This document shows, in pieces, positions 25,405 through 34,243 of a stretch of 39,947 bases of DNA (position 1 is the stretch's first letter; every line of letters begins with the position of its first letter). The notes under the pieces are model-generated. The model saw nothing but the letters and a program-made list of their open reading frames with translations. It did no database searches and had not been told where the DNA came from. Origin of the DNA: Methanobrevibacter sp. OttesenSCG-928-I08 (lineage in GTDB: Archaea > Methanobacteriota > Methanobacteria > Methanobacteriales > Methanobacteriaceae); NCBI GenBank assembly GCA_030266405.1, contig JAJDHW010000003.1, positions 1 through 39,947 on the forward strand, in the 5' to 3' direction. Position numbers and translations under genes: made by a program.

Positions 25405-25611
25405 ATGGCAATTTTAAGAAGTAAAGAAATTTGGGAAATGGAAACTGAGGACATCCAAGAAAAATTGGTTGAACTCAAAGCAGAATTAGCCAAAAATATT
25501 TCTAAAAGTGCAGCTGCAGGAGTTAATGAAAATCCTGGGAAAGTTAGAGAGCTTAAAAGAACCATAGCTCGTGTCCTTACTATTATGAACGAAAAACAAA
25601 AGGAGAATTAA
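25405..25611 (+). CDS. rpl29: Ribosomal protein L29 (uL29)
   Basis: A 68-residue two-helix uL29 next to L23 at the tunnel exit. The family core LRSKEIWEMETEDIQEKLVELKAEL and PGKVRELKRTIARVLT are seen (shown in part). The start follows AGAGAG in an A-rich spacer of 33 nt after rps3. The sui1 ATG follows its stop with no gap. Confidence 0.95.
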   Translation: MAILRSKEIWEMETEDIQEKLVELKAELAKNISKSAAAGVNENPGKVRELKRTIARVLTIMNEKQKEN

Positions 25612-25956
25612 ATGTCAAAAATCTGTGATGTTTGTGGGCTTCCAGAGGAACTTTGTGTTTGTGAAGAAATCGCAAGAGAAGTTCAAACAGTAAAAGTTTT
25701 TACTGTTAGAAGAAGATTTGGAAAACTCATGACTATTATTGAAGGTATAGATGAACATGATATTGATATAAAAGAACTTACCAAAACTCTTAAAGCTAAA
25801 TGTGCATGTGGCGGAACTGCCAAAAATGAACAAATTGAGCTTCAAGGAGACCATAAAGTTAAAGTTAAAGAAGTTTTATCTGATATGGGCTTTTCGTCAG
25901 ACACTATTGAGATTCGCGAATCTAAAAGGAATGACTCAAAAAGAAAAAGAAGGTAA
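25612..25956 (+). CDS. Translation initiation factor SUI1/aIF1
   Basis: A 114-residue aIF1 that promotes mRNA scanning and start-codon fidelity on the small subunit. It has an N-terminal putative zinc knuckle, [14 protein letters not shown] (residues 5-18), then the SUI1 fold with [28 protein letters not shown] and [14 protein letters not shown]. The C-terminus is basic (RNDSKRKRR). Location between L29 and the RNase P protein is standard in euryarchaea. SD GGAGAAT lies at the end of rpl29. Confidence 0.95.
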   Translation: MSKICDVCGLPEELCVCEEIAREVQTVKVFTVRRRFGKLMTIIEGIDEHDIDIKELTKTLKAKCACGGTAKNEQIELQGDHKVKVKEVLSDMGFSSDTIEIRESKRNDSKRKRR

Positions 25957-25959
25957 GTT

Positions 25960-26018
25960 TTTCATCTTATTCAATGATAATTATTAAATCATTATAAATG
26001 ATTTCTAAGAAGATGAAA
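25960..26018 (+). promoter_or_regulatory. Nested hairpin between sui1 and the RNase P protein gene
   Basis: A 9-bp outer stem TTTCATCTT (25960-25968) with AAGATGAAA (26010-26018) encloses a perfect 8-bp hairpin AAATCATT-ATA-AATGATTT (25986-26004). AATGAT at 25973-25978 can compete for the same ATCATT. The right outer arm is the only SD-like purine stretch of the next gene, so the fold would hide its ribosome site. Confidence 0.5.
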
Positions 26019-26020
26019 TT

Positions 26021-26311
26021 ATGATTAATAGTAAAAACATTGTGCACCATGAATTGATTGGTTTAAATGTTAATGTTAAAAAATTTCATAATAAATCTTT
26101 TAATTTAAAAGGAATTGTTATAGATGAGACAAAAAATACTCTAAAAATTGAAACTATCGAGGAAAATGGTAATATTTCAGAAAAAATATTTCCTAAAGAT
26201 GTTTCAATTTTTCAATTCAAACTTCCAAATGGAGAGTTTGTAGAGATTGACGGAAAAATTTTGTTGATTCGTCCTGAAGATAGGATAAAAAAAAGATATA
26301 AAAAAATATAG
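26021..26311 (+). CDS. rnp1: Ribonuclease P protein component 1 (Rpp29/POP4)
   Basis: A 96-residue archaeal Rpp29, a Sm-like barrel protein that with Rpp21 activates the RNase P RNA in tRNA 5' processing. The conserved [27 protein letters not shown] and [22 protein letters not shown] segments are present (shown in part). The SD is weak (AGATGA) and lies in the right arm of the 25960-26018 hairpin. A 64-nt gap, long for this operon, precedes it. Confidence 0.93.
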   Translation: MINSKNIVHHELIGLNVNVKKFHNKSFNLKGIVIDETKNTLKIETIEENGNISEKIFPKDVSIFQFKLPNGEFVEIDGKILLIRPEDRIKKRYKKI

Positions 26312-26319
26312 GTGATAAT

Positions 26320-26637
26320 ATGGTTGGGCTTAATGTTCAAGAACCAAAAACTACATGTGATGATCCTAATTGTCCTTTTCATGGTACATTACCAGTAAGA
26401 GGCCAGGTTCTTGAAGGGGTTGTTGTTAGTAACAAAGCTGAAAAAACAATCAGTGTAGAACGTAGTTTTTATAAATTCATAAGAAAATATGAAAGATATG
26501 AAAAAAGAAAATCTAAAATAAATGTTCATAAACCAGATTGCTTTGAGGTTAATATTGGTGACTTAGTTAAAGTTGCAGAGTGCAGACCTTTAAGTAAAAC
26601 TAAACATTTTGTTTTAGTTGAAGTAAAAGGAGAGTAA
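26320..26637 (+). CDS. rps17: Ribosomal protein S17 (uS17)
   Basis: A 105-residue archaeal uS17, an OB-fold small-subunit assembly protein. The archaeal N-terminal extension with [17 protein letters not shown] precedes the core ([54 protein letters not shown]). SD AGGTGAT overlaps the rnp1 stop, giving tight coupling. Confidence 0.96.
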   Translation: MVGLNVQEPKTTCDDPNCPFHGTLPVRGQVLEGVVVSNKAEKTISVERSFYKFIRKYERYEKRKSKINVHKPDCFEVNIGDLVKVAECRPLSKTKHFVLVEVKGE

Positions 26638-26641
26638 GATT

Positions 26642-27040
26642 ATGAAAGCAATTACATCTAATGTATCTAAATCTTTGCCAATTGGTGCTACTCTTCAATG
26701 TGTAGATAATACTGGTGCACGTGAAATTGAAATTATATCTGTAAAAGGATATAAAGGAGTTCGTAGAAGACTCGATGTTGCTGGTGTAGGTGACTTAGTT
26801 GTTGCTTCTGTTAAAAAAGGAACTGCAGATATGAGGAGAGAAATTGTTAATGCAGTTGTTATTAGACAGAAAAAGGAATTCAAACGTGCTGATGGACTTC
26901 GTGTAAAATTCGAAGATAATGCTGCTGTTATTATTACTCCAGAAGGAGTTTTAAAAGGATCAGAAGTTAGAGGTCCAGTAGCTAAAGAAGCAGCTGATAG
27001 ATGGCCGAGTGTAGGCAGTGCTGCAAGCATTTTGGTATAG
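26642..27040 (+). CDS. rpl14: Ribosomal protein L14 (uL14)
   Basis: A 132-residue uL14 at the subunit interface. [39 protein letters not shown] and the C-terminal [14 protein letters not shown] are the archaeal signature. The SD of rpl24 spans its TAG stop (TAGGTGAT). Confidence 0.97.
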   Translation: MKAITSNVSKSLPIGATLQCVDNTGAREIEIISVKGYKGVRRRLDVAGVGDLVVASVKKGTADMRREIVNAVVIRQKKEFKRADGLRVKFEDNAAVIITPEGVLKGSEVRGPVAKEAADRWPSVGSAASILV

Positions 27041-27048
27041 GTGATATA

Positions 27049-27402
27049 ATGTCAAAACAACCAAGAAAACAAAGAAAAGCGTTATATACTGCACCATTAC
27101 ATGAACGTCGTAATCATATGAGTGCTAACTTAAGCAAAGACTTAAAAGATAAAGTTGGGAAAAAATCTTTACCTTTAAGAGTTGGAGATAAAGTTAAAGT
27201 TGTTCGTGGAGATTTCAAGGAACATGAAGGAAATGTTGTAGAATTAAGTTATACTTCTTATAAAGTAAATGTTGAAGGTGTAACTTTAAATAAACCTGAT
27301 GGCAATGCAGTTTTCCTTCCAGTGGATCCATCTAACTTAATGATTATTGATGCTGATATGGATGATGACAGAAGAATTAAAAATGTAAAAGGAGATAATT
27401 AA
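27049..27402 (+). CDS. rpl24: Ribosomal protein L24 (uL24)
   Basis: A 117-residue archaeal uL24 with a KOW motif ([21 protein letters not shown], about 43-63), an assembly initiator at the exit side. The start is the ATG at 27049 behind GGTGAT, giving [20 protein letters not shown]; the longer reading from 27001 would overlap rpl14 and extend beyond the family length. Confidence 0.96.
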   Translation: MSKQPRKQRKALYTAPLHERRNHMSANLSKDLKDKVGKKSLPLRVGDKVKVVRGDFKEHEGNVVELSYTSYKVNVEGVTLNKPDGNAVFLPVDPSNLMIIDADMDDDRRIKNVKGDN

Positions 27403-27403
27403 T

Positions 27404-28129
27404 ATGGCTAAGATGGGATCAAGAAAACATCTTAAAAGATATAAAGCGCCTAAAACATGGCCTATTCATCCAAAAGAAGATACTTGGACAGTTAAACCAG
27501 CTCCTGGTTCACATCCAATTAATGAATCTTTATCTTTAACATTAGTTATTAGAGATATTTTAGGTTTAGCAGATAATTCTAGAGAAGCAAAAAGAATTAT
27601 CAATTCAGGTAATGTTTTAGTTGATGGAAGAGTTATTAAAGATTATAAATTCCCTGTAGGGTTTATGGATATAATTGAAATTCCTAAAACAGAAGAATCT
27701 TATAGAATTCTTTTAGATTTAAAAGGTAGATTAAAATTACATCCAGTAGATAAAAATAGCTCTAAATTATGTAAAATTGTTAATAAAACTACTATCAAAG
27801 ACGGAAAAACTCAATTAAATTTACATGATGGTCAAAACTTAATTGTAGATGATGATTATTCTGTTGGAGATGTAATTACTTTAAAGCTTGAGGATAATGA
27901 AATCGAAGATACTTTCAAATTCGAAGATGGTGCAACTGTACTTGTAACAGGTGGTAAGCATATTGGTGAATTAGGAACTATTTCTGAGATTATTATTAAT
28001 GAAGCTTCAAAACCAAATACAATTCTTATTGAAAATAGTAAAAAAGATACTTTCCTTACTTTAAAAGATTATGCATTTGTTGTAGGTACTGATAAACCTG
28101 CTATTTCCTTATTGGAGGTTAACAAATGA
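27404..28129 (+). CDS. rps4e: Ribosomal protein S4e (eS4)
   Basis: A 241-residue eS4, specific to archaea and eukaryotes. [21 protein letters not shown] opens it; an S4 RNA-binding domain follows ([18 protein letters not shown], about 59-76), and a KOW-like segment [18 protein letters not shown] lies near 178-195. Its last 4 nt overlap the rpl5 start (ATGA). Confidence 0.97.
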   Translation: MAKMGSRKHLKRYKAPKTWPIHPKEDTWTVKPAPGSHPINESLSLTLVIRDILGLADNSREAKRIINSGNVLVDGRVIKDYKFPVGFMDIIEIPKTEESYRILLDLKGRLKLHPVDKNSSKLCKIVNKTTIKDGKTQLNLHDGQNLIVDDDYSVGDVITLKLEDNEIEDTFKFEDGATVLVTGGKHIGELGTISEIIINEASKPNTILIENSKKDTFLTLKDYAFVVGTDKPAISLLEVNK

Positions 28130-28635
28130 ACCCAATGAGTAATGTTGTAATTTCTAAAGCAACTGTTAATATTGGTGTTGGAGAATCTGGTGAAAGATTA
28201 TCTAGAGCTATTCTTCTTTTAGAGAAAATGTTTGATCAAACTCCTGTTAAAACCTATTCTAAAGTTACAAATCCAGAGTTTGGTATTAGAAAAAACCAAC
28301 CTATTGCTTGTAAAGTAACTTTACGTGGTGAAAAAGCTAATAAAGCTATTGATATGGTTTTAGAAGGTATGGGTAGAAATATTAGACCTACTCAGTTTGA
28401 TGATAATGGAAATCTTTCTTTTGGTATTTCTGAACATATTGATATTCCTGGTATGAGATATGACCCAGATATTGGTATTTTTGGATTAAATGTGTCTATT
28501 ACCTTTGAAAAACCAGGTTATAGGATAAATAAAAGAAAAATCCAACATAAAAATGTTCCTCAAAAACATAGAATTACTAAAGAGGAAACTGTAAAATATA
28601 TGGAAGATAACTTCCAAATTAATTTGAATTCATAA
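28126..28635 (+). CDS. rpl5: Ribosomal protein L5 (uL5)
   Basis: A 169-residue archaeal uL5 that binds 5S rRNA and the P-site tRNA in the central protuberance. The start [22 protein letters not shown] and the P-site loop region [22 protein letters not shown] (shown in part) fit the family. SD GGAGGTTAAC lies in rps4e; ATGA overlap implies coupled translation. Confidence 0.97.
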   Translation: MNPMSNVVISKATVNIGVGESGERLSRAILLLEKMFDQTPVKTYSKVTNPEFGIRKNQPIACKVTLRGEKANKAIDMVLEGMGRNIRPTQFDDNGNLSFGISEHIDIPGMRYDPDIGIFGLNVSITFEKPGYRINKRKIQHKNVPQKHRITKEETVKYMEDNFQINLNS

Positions 28636-28647
28636 TAAGGTGATATT

Positions 28648-28791
28648 TTGCCAAGAAAATATGGAAAAGCAGCAAAAAAATGTACTCGCTGTGGCGATCA
28701 TTCTGCAATGATTAGTAGATATGGCCTAAGTTTATGCAGACAATGTTTTAGGGAAGTAGCTCCTAAAATAGGTTTTAAAAAATATAATTAG
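28648..28791 (+). CDS. rps14: Ribosomal protein S14 (uS14), 47 residues, TTG start
   Basis: Found by reading the gap between rpl5 and rps8. The protein begins [17 protein letters not shown] after the initiator and has a CxxC-x14-CxxC zinc ribbon (C12, C15, C30, C33), the short zinc-binding form of uS14 in the head of the small subunit. It ends IGFKKYN. The start codon is TTG, set by AAGGTGAT 4 nt upstream. The rps8 SD overlaps its TAG stop. Confidence 0.96.
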   Translation: MPRKYGKAAKKCTRCGDHSAMISRYGLSLCRQCFREVAPKIGFKKYN

Positions 28792-28802
28792 AGGTGTTTT
28801 AT

Positions 28803-29195
28803 ATGAGTCTTATGGATCCTCTCGCAGATGCTTTAACTAATATTAGAAACAATGAATTACAAGTAAATGATTCTTGTTGTATTTCTCCTGCTTCTAAATT
28901 AATTGGTCATGTATTAAGTACAATGCAAAAAGAGAATTATATAGAAAATTTTGAATATATTGATGACAACAAGGCAGGTAAATTTATTGTAGAATTAGAT
29001 GGTAACATAAACAAATGTGGTGTTATCAAACCTCGTCATGCTGTTAAAAAAGACGAATTTGAGAAATTTGAAAAAAGATATTTGCCAGCAAAAAATTTTG
29101 GTATTTTAATCGTTACAACTCCTGAAGGTATTATGACTCACAAAGAGGCTAAAGAAAAAGGAATTGGCGGTCGTTTGTTGGCTTACATGTATTAG
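28803..29195 (+). CDS. rps8: Ribosomal protein S8 (uS8)
   Basis: A 130-residue uS8, a central-domain 16S rRNA binder. [18 protein letters not shown] and the C-terminal [19 protein letters not shown] are typical (shown in part). I start at the ATG at 28803 with SD GAGGTG (28791-28796), not the GTG at 28794 lying inside that SD. In bacteria S8 represses the spc operon; no such target is assigned here. Confidence 0.96.
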   Translation: MSLMDPLADALTNIRNNELQVNDSCCISPASKLIGHVLSTMQKENYIENFEYIDDNKAGKFIVELDGNINKCGVIKPRHAVKKDEFEKFEKRYLPAKNFGILIVTTPEGIMTHKEAKEKGIGGRLLAYMY

Positions 29196-29203
29196 GTGAT
29201 ATG

Positions 29204-29737
29204 ATGGTAGTAGCTGCAGCTTTAAGGGAAGAAATAACTATCCCTGAAGGCGTTGAAGTTATAATTGATGATGATGTTTCTATTAAAGGTCCTAATGGAC
29301 AAATTTCTAGAAAATTTACTCATCCTAATGTCAATATAAAAATTGACGATAATAAAGTTATTTTAGAAACTTCTTTTCCTAAAAAGAAAGATAAAGCAAT
29401 GATTGGAACAACAAAAGCACATATTAGTAATATGATTATTGGTGTTACAGATGGATTTACATATCATATGAAAATTGTTTTTGCTCACTTTCCAATGACT
29501 GTAAAACCAGCTGGGGACAAAGTAAATATTGATAATTTCCTTGGAGAAAGACATCCAAGACATGCTAAAATAGTTGGGGATGCTAAAGTATCTGTTAAAG
29601 GAGACGAAGTTACTATTACTGGTGTTAATAAAGAAGATGTTGGTCAAACTATGGCTAACTTAGAACAAGCAACAAAAATTAAAGGAAGAGATCCTAGAGT
29701 ATTCCAAGATGGAATATATTTAACTAGCAAAGAATAA
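29204..29737 (+). CDS. rpl6: Ribosomal protein L6 (uL6)
   Basis: A 177-residue uL6 near the GTPase-associated centre, with two related halves. VIIDDDVSIKGPNGQISRKF and the second-half FLGERHPRHAKIVGDAKVSV are seen. Two adjacent ATG codons exist (29201, 29204); I prefer 29204 because its distance from GGTGAT (29195-29200) is 3 nt, as for rpl24, versus 0 nt for 29201. Confidence 0.95.
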   Translation: MVVAAALREEITIPEGVEVIIDDDVSIKGPNGQISRKFTHPNVNIKIDDNKVILETSFPKKKDKAMIGTTKAHISNMIIGVTDGFTYHMKIVFAHFPMTVKPAGDKVNIDNFLGERHPRHAKIVGDAKVSVKGDEVTITGVNKEDVGQTMANLEQATKIKGRDPRVFQDGIYLTSKE

Positions 29738-29748
29738 GGGTGGTTTAA

Positions 29749-30075
29749 ATGAATAAAAGATTTAAAAGACAAGAATATGCTCGTTATAAAAAACTAGGGA
29801 TTAAATGGAGACGTCCTAGAGGTAAAACTAGTAAAATGAGGAGATATGAGGCAGGAAAACCTGCTATGCCATCTATTGGTTATAGGACTCCTAGGGACAC
29901 TAGATATTTACATCCTTCAGGATTTAAAGATGTTCTTGTTCGTAATATGAAGGAATTAGAAAACTTAGATCCAGCAACTGAAGCTGGAAGAATAAGTGCT
30001 TCTATTGGTAAAAGGAAAAAAGATTTAATGCTTAATAAAGCATCTGAATTAGGTATAAAAATTTTAAATAAATAA
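29749..30075 (+). CDS. rpl32e: Ribosomal protein L32e (eL32)
   Basis: A 108-residue eL32, on the short side for the family. The core FKRQEYARYKKLGIKWRRPRG, PSIGYRTPRDTRYLHPSGF and the VLVRNMKELENLDP segment are present (shown in part). It ends the tightly packed first half of the spc part; a 146-nt gap with structure and a possible leader peptide follows. Confidence 0.95.
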   Translation: MNKRFKRQEYARYKKLGIKWRRPRGKTSKMRRYEAGKPAMPSIGYRTPRDTRYLHPSGFKDVLVRNMKELENLDPATEAGRISASIGKRKKDLMLNKASELGIKILNK

Positions 30076-30132
30076 ATATACTTTACATATCAATTTTATT
30101 AAATAATATTTAAAAATCATTAAAGGGATCAT

Positions 30133-30225
30133 ATGATAAAAATGATTTTTATGTTTAATAAAGGGATTAACTTAGAGAAATCTAGGTTTATCAGCAATTT
30201 GCTGAATAAAGGAGGATTAAAATGA
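30133..30225 (+). CDS. Possible 30-residue leader peptide overlapping the L19e start
   Basis: An ATG at 30133 with SD GGGAT (30125-30129) opens a 30-codon frame starting MIKMIFMFNKGINLEK and ending NLLNKGGLK (residues 22-30). Its TGA (30223-30225) overlaps the L19e ATG as ATGA, the coupling seen at rps4e-rpl5. The L19e SD is inside its last codons, and two hairpins lie in its second half. The peptide is basic with a hydrophobic start and matches nothing I recognise. Short open frames arise by chance in A/T-rich DNA, so this is a candidate only. Confidence 0.4.
   Translation: MIKMIFMFNKGINLEKSRFISNLLNKGGLK
30171..30210 (+). promoter_or_regulatory. Two abutting hairpins directly before the L19e SD
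   Basis: CTTAGA-GAAA-TCTAGG (30171-30186) has a GNRA-type tetraloop on a 6-bp stem with one G-U. It is followed without a gap by TTTATCAGCA-ATT-TGCTG-A-ATAAA (30187-30210), 10 bp with one bulged A. The second helix ends on the first A of the SD AGGAGG (30210-30215). A 7-bp A/T hairpin (30136-30152) precedes, and TAAAGGGAT is repeated at 30121 and 30159. Confidence 0.5.
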
Positions 30226-30668
30226 ATCTTACTACTCAAAAAAGATTGGCTGCAAGTATACTTAAAGTAGGACTCAATCGTGTTTGGATTGATCCAGATC
30301 AAATAGAAGAAGTATCAAGGGCTATTACAAGAGAAGGTGTAAAGCAGCTAATAAATGACGGAGCTATTAAAGCGAAACCTAAAAAAGGTATTAGTAGCTA
30401 CAGATCTAAAAAAATAGCTGAACAAAAGAAAAAAGGTAAAAGAAAAGGTAGAGGTAGTGTAAAAGGGGCGAAAAATGCTCGTTCACCTAAAAAACAAGTA
30501 TGGATGACTACCATTAGAGCTTTAAGAAAAGATCTTAAAGATATGCGTGGAGCTAACGAAATTGATGCTACTACTTACCGTAAATTATATAAAATGGCTA
30601 AGGGTGGTGCCTTCAGAAGTAAATCTTACATGAAGACATATGCTCGGGATCATGATTTGATTAAATAG
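30222..30668 (+). CDS. rpl19e: Ribosomal protein L19e (eL19)
   Basis: A 148-residue eL19, which forms an inter-subunit bridge. MNLTTQKRLAASILKVGLNRVWIDP is the family start (shown in part), followed by the basic linker KKGKRKGRGSVKGAKNAR and a helical C-terminus. SD AAAGGAGG precedes it. It is the only r-protein gene in the spc half with its own long leader. Confidence 0.96.
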   Translation: MNLTTQKRLAASILKVGLNRVWIDPDQIEEVSRAITREGVKQLINDGAIKAKPKKGISSYRSKKIAEQKKKGKRKGRGSVKGAKNARSPKKQVWMTTIRALRKDLKDMRGANEIDATTYRKLYKMAKGGAFRSKSYMKTYARDHDLIK

Positions 30669-30679
30669 GGGGAGTTAAA

Positions 30680-31261
30680 GTGGCACAAGGATCAAAATAT
30701 AAAGTGGCATTTAGAAGAAGAAGAGAAGGTAAAACTGACTATGCTGCTAGATTAAAATTAGTAGAACATGATAAATCTCGTTTAGTTGTTAGGGTATCTA
30801 ACTCTTATATTAATGTTCAAATTATTAATTATATGAAAGAAGGCGATGTTACTGTTGCTTCTGCAAATAGTAAAGAATTAGCAGAATTAGGCTGGTTAGG
30901 TGGTATGAAAAATACCAGTGCAGCTTATTTAACTGCTTACCTTTGTGGTAAAAAAGCATTAGCTAATGGTGTTGAAAGTGCAATATTAGACATTGGTTTA
31001 AAATCTCCAATTAAAGGATCTAAAATTTTCGCAGCTTTAAAAGGAGCTGTTGATTCTGGTTTAGAAGTTCCTCATGGAGAAAGTGTTTTACCAAGTGATG
31101 ATCGTATTAACGGTGAACACATAGCTAATTATGCAGAATCATTAAATGATGATGAAGTTAAAAAATTGTTCTCTAAATATTTAGAAAGAGGACTTCAACC
31201 TTCAGACTTACCTAAAAACTTTGAAGAAACTAAAAATAAAATCGAAGAGGCTGAGGTATAA
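30680..31261 (+). CDS. rpl18: Ribosomal protein L18 (uL18)
   Basis: A 193-residue archaeal uL18, a 5S rRNA binder. [37 protein letters not shown] and [22 protein letters not shown] are typical (shown in part). The start is GTG with SD GGGGGAG. The rps5 ATG follows 2 nt after its stop. Confidence 0.96.
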   Translation: MAQGSKYKVAFRRRREGKTDYAARLKLVEHDKSRLVVRVSNSYINVQIINYMKEGDVTVASANSKELAELGWLGGMKNTSAAYLTAYLCGKKALANGVESAILDIGLKSPIKGSKIFAALKGAVDSGLEVPHGESVLPSDDRINGEHIANYAESLNDDEVKKLFSKYLERGLQPSDLPKNFEETKNKIEEAEV

Positions 31262-31263
31262 CT

Positions 31264-31908
31264 ATGAGTTTTAATATGGAAGAATGGGAACCAAAAACTA
31301 AACTTGGTAAATTAGTTAAAGATGGTACTATTACTGATATTGATGAAATCTTTGAGAAAGGGCTTCCAATTATGGAATTAGAAATACTTGATGCCTTAAT
31401 CCCAGATTTAGAAGAAGAAGTTATGGATGTAAATCTTGTTCAAAGAATGCATAAATCTGGTAGAAAAGTTAATTTCAGAGTAATTGTTGCTGTTGGTAAT
31501 AAAGATGGATATGTTGGATTAGGTCAAGGAAAAGCTAAAGAAGTTGGACCTGCAATAAGAAAAGCTGTTGATAATGCTAAATATAACATTATTAAAGTTA
31601 GAAGAGGTTGCGGTGATTGGGGTTGTGTTTGTGGAAAAGAACATACAGTTCCTTTCAAAGTCCAAGGAAAAACTAGTAGTGTAAATGTTACATTAATGCC
31701 TGCTCCAGCAGGTGTTGGACTTGTAATTGGAGATGTTGGTAAAACAATCTTAAAACTTGCAGGTATTAAAGATGTATGGTCTCAATCAAGTGGCCAAACT
31801 CAAACTACTGTTAACTTTGCACATGCTATTTTCGATTCTTTGAAATCTTTAAGTAAAGTTAAAGCTAGTGAAAAAGACCTTAAGAGTATGGGAGTTTGCT
31901 CTAAATAA
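31264..31908 (+). CDS. rps5: Ribosomal protein S5 (uS5)
   Basis: A 214-residue archaeal uS5 that helps decoding fidelity and mRNA entry. The S5 double-stranded RNA-binding core is [24 protein letters not shown] (about 77-100, shown in part), followed by the archaeal Cys-rich [13 protein letters not shown] insert and the C-terminal [19 protein letters not shown]. Confidence 0.97.
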   Translation: MSFNMEEWEPKTKLGKLVKDGTITDIDEIFEKGLPIMELEILDALIPDLEEEVMDVNLVQRMHKSGRKVNFRVIVAVGNKDGYVGLGQGKAKEVGPAIRKAVDNAKYNIIKVRRGCGDWGCVCGKEHTVPFKVQGKTSSVNVTLMPAPAGVGLVIGDVGKTILKLAGIKDVWSQSSGQTQTTVNFAHAIFDSLKSLSKVKASEKDLKSMGVCSK

Positions 31909-31919
31909 ACGGTGGTATT

Positions 31920-32378
31920 ATGTTTTTAGTTATTAGAGTTAGAGGAACTACTGGTGTTATAGGAAGTATAGCTGATACTTTAAAAATGCTCAGACTTAAC
32001 AGAATTAGTCATGCAGTATTAGTTGAAGAAAATCCTAGTTATGAAGGTATGCTTCAAAAATCTAAAGATTATGTTACTTGGGGAGAAATTGACTCAGAAA
32101 CTCTAGCAGAAATTATTTCTAAAAGAGGAGAAATTAGTGGTGGAGAAAAAGTCACTGATGAATATTTAAAAGAAAATACTGATTACTCCTCAATTGATGA
32201 TTTAGCTAAAGCATTAGTTAATGGTGAAGTTAAATTGTCCGATTTAGATATTAAACCTGTATTAAGATTACACCCTCCTAGAAAAGGATATGAAGATATT
32301 CGTGTTTCTTTTAATGAAGGTGGTTCTTTAGGTTACAGAGGCGAAGAAATTAAAGATCTTGCTAAAAAAATGGCTTAA
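31920..32378 (+). CDS. rpl30: Ribosomal protein L30 (uL30)
   Basis: A 152-residue archaeal uL30, longer than the ~60-residue bacterial protein by a C-terminal extension. [30 protein letters not shown] is the core (shown in part), [21 protein letters not shown] the archaeal tail. SD GGTGG precedes the ATG. Confidence 0.96.
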   Translation: MFLVIRVRGTTGVIGSIADTLKMLRLNRISHAVLVEENPSYEGMLQKSKDYVTWGEIDSETLAEIISKRGEISGGEKVTDEYLKENTDYSSIDDLAKALVNGEVKLSDLDIKPVLRLHPPRKGYEDIRVSFNEGGSLGYRGEEIKDLAKKMA

Positions 32379-32387
32379 GGTGACAAT

Positions 32388-32825
32388 ATGATTAGAACAA
32401 AACGTAAAATTAATAAAATGAGGGGTTCAAGATCTATTGGTGGTGGCTGTTCCAAAAAGAGAAGAGGAGCAGGTAATAAAGGTGGTAAAGGTAATGCTGG
32501 AGCTTCCAAACAACACTGGACTTGGACTGTTAAGTTTGACCCAGATCATTATGGAAAACATGGTTTTAAAAGACCTCAAAAAATGATTGAAAAAAGTAAT
32601 CCTGTTAACTTATCTTTCTTAGAAGAAAAAGCTGAGGAACTTTTAGATAAAGGTCTTGCTACTAAAGATGGAGATTCCATTGTAATTGATGTTACTGAAT
32701 TAGGTTATAATAAAGTTTTAGCTAAAGGAACTATTTCTAAAGCTTTAACTGTTAAATCACCTAGTTTTTCAGAATCTGCAAAAGCTAAAATAGAAGAATT
32801 TGGAGGAGAAGTTATAGAGTTATAA
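32388..32825 (+). CDS. rpl15: Ribosomal protein L15 (uL15)
   Basis: A 145-residue archaeal uL15 (L27a-like). The basic Gly-rich N-terminus RGSRSIGGGCSKKRRGAGNKGG and GKHGFKRPQ are signature segments (shown in part). SD AAGGTGAC precedes the ATG. secY follows after 26 nt, as in bacteria and archaea generally. Confidence 0.96.
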   Translation: MIRTKRKINKMRGSRSIGGGCSKKRRGAGNKGGKGNAGASKQHWTWTVKFDPDHYGKHGFKRPQKMIEKSNPVNLSFLEEKAEELLDKGLATKDGDSIVIDVTELGYNKVLAKGTISKALTVKSPSFSESAKAKIEEFGGEVIEL

Positions 32826-32851
32826 CTTCACTTTCAGTACTGAGGAATAAT

Positions 32852-34210
32852 ATGATTTTAGAGCGTTTTACTCCATTGTTTCGATTATTGCCTGAGGTAA
32901 AAGCACCTATTCATAGGGAAGATTTTAATGAAAAGTTAAAATGGACTGCTATTATTTTAGTATTATATTTCGTTTTAACACAAATTCCTTTATTTGGTCT
33001 TAGACCTGATGCTGTTGATCAATTTGCACAATTAAGAGCTGTTATGGCTGGTAGTTTCGGTTCAATTCTTACATTAGGTATTGGTCCTATTGTTACTTCA
33101 TCTATTGTACTGCAACTTTTAGTAGGTTCTAAACTTTTAAAATTGGACTTATCTTCTCATAAAGATAAAGCACTTTTCCAAAGTACTCAAAAAGTTCTAA
33201 CTATAGTTTTCACAGTATTTGAAGCTGCTGTTTTAGTATTAACTGGAAGTTTAGTTCCTATTGATAATTCTTATATAGGTATTTTGTTCCTTCAACTAGT
33301 TATTGGAGCGATACTTGTTCTATATCTTGATGAAGTAGTATCTAAATGGGGTTTTGGTAGTGGAATTGGTTTATTCATTGCAGCTGGTGTTTGTGAAGCT
33401 ATTATGGTAGGTACATTTAATTTCCTTCCAACAGCTGATGGTACACTTCCAGGTATTATTCCAGGATTTATACAATCAATTTTCACAGGATCTGTAGATT
33501 TCTCATTACTCATTCCTTTATTTGCAACAATTGTTGTATTTTTAGTTGTTGTGTATGGTGAATCTATTAGGGTTGAAATTCCTATATCTCATGGACAAGT
33601 TAGAGGGCATGGTAGAATTAGAGGTTCTGTAGCAAAATATCCTTTGAAATTTGTTTATGCTAGTAATATGCCTGTTATTCTAACTAGTGCATTACTTGTT
33701 AATGTATCGTTAATGGCTAGTGTTTTCCAAAGAATTGGATTCCCAATATTAGGTACTATTGAACAAGGAAAAGCTGTAAGTGGAATAGCTCTATATTTAT
33801 CTACTCCAACTAGTTTAAGTTTAATTCTTACAGATCCATTAAGAGTTCTTATTTATGCAATATTCTTTATTGGTTGTTGTATACTGTTCTCTTATCTTTG
33901 GGTAGAAATCAGTGGATTAAATGCTAAAAAAGTTTCAGAACAACTTTATAATTCTGGTATTCAAATACCTGGTTTTAGAAGTAGTAAACGTCAGTTATAT
34001 AAAATATTAAGAAAATATATTCCTGCATTAACTATTATTAGTGGTGTATATGTAGGACTTATTGCATTTGGAGCAGATCTTACATCTGCTTTAGGTGGAG
34101 GTACTGGTGTTTTACTTACTGTAGGTATTGTATATAAATTATATGAAGAAATGGCTGAAGAACAGCTAATGGATTCACATCCTATGCTTAGAAAATTCTT
34201 AGGAGATTAA
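32852..34210 (+). CDS. secY: Preprotein translocase subunit SecY
   Basis: A 452-residue channel subunit of the SecYE-beta translocon with ten transmembrane helices. Recognisable parts are the N-terminal FRLLPEVKAP, TM1 IILVLYFVLTQIPLFG, the plug/TM2 region (GSFGSILTLGIGPIVTSSI), KWGFGSGIGLFI, and the cytosolic loop GQVRGHGRIRGSVAKYPLKFVYASNMPVIL (shown in part). It inserts and exports proteins such as the adhesin and the membrane proteins in this window. SD GAGGAAT precedes the ATG. Confidence 0.97.
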   Translation: MILERFTPLFRLLPEVKAPIHREDFNEKLKWTAIILVLYFVLTQIPLFGLRPDAVDQFAQLRAVMAGSFGSILTLGIGPIVTSSIVLQLLVGSKLLKLDLSSHKDKALFQSTQKVLTIVFTVFEAAVLVLTGSLVPIDNSYIGILFLQLVIGAILVLYLDEVVSKWGFGSGIGLFIAAGVCEAIMVGTFNFLPTADGTLPGIIPGFIQSIFTGSVDFSLLIPLFATIVVFLVVVYGESIRVEIPISHGQVRGHGRIRGSVAKYPLKFVYASNMPVILTSALLVNVSLMASVFQRIGFPILGTIEQGKAVSGIALYLSTPTSLSLILTDPLRVLIYAIFFIGCCILFSYLWVEISGLNAKKVSEQLYNSGIQIPGFRSSKRQLYKILRKYIPALTIISGVYVGLIAFGADLTSALGGGTGVLLTVGIVYKLYEEMAEEQLMDSHPMLRKFLGD

Positions 34211-34243
34211 TTCTAAGTTAATATATTATATTGGGGGATTTAA

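Noticed and set aside
29201-29203. Upstream ATG of rpl6
   Set aside because: It touches the GGTGAT SD with no spacing, while the next ATG has the 3-nt spacing used by neighbours; the difference is only one residue.
29363-29647. 94-codon minus-strand frame with many Cys, His and Ser inside rpl6
   Set aside because: It is a shadow of a certain ribosomal protein gene; the apparent Cys richness comes from reversed codons.
32834-32843. Palindrome TCAGTACTGA overlapping the secY SD
   Set aside because: Too short and without a loop to form a stable RNA hairpin, and unlikely to be an operator inside an operon.
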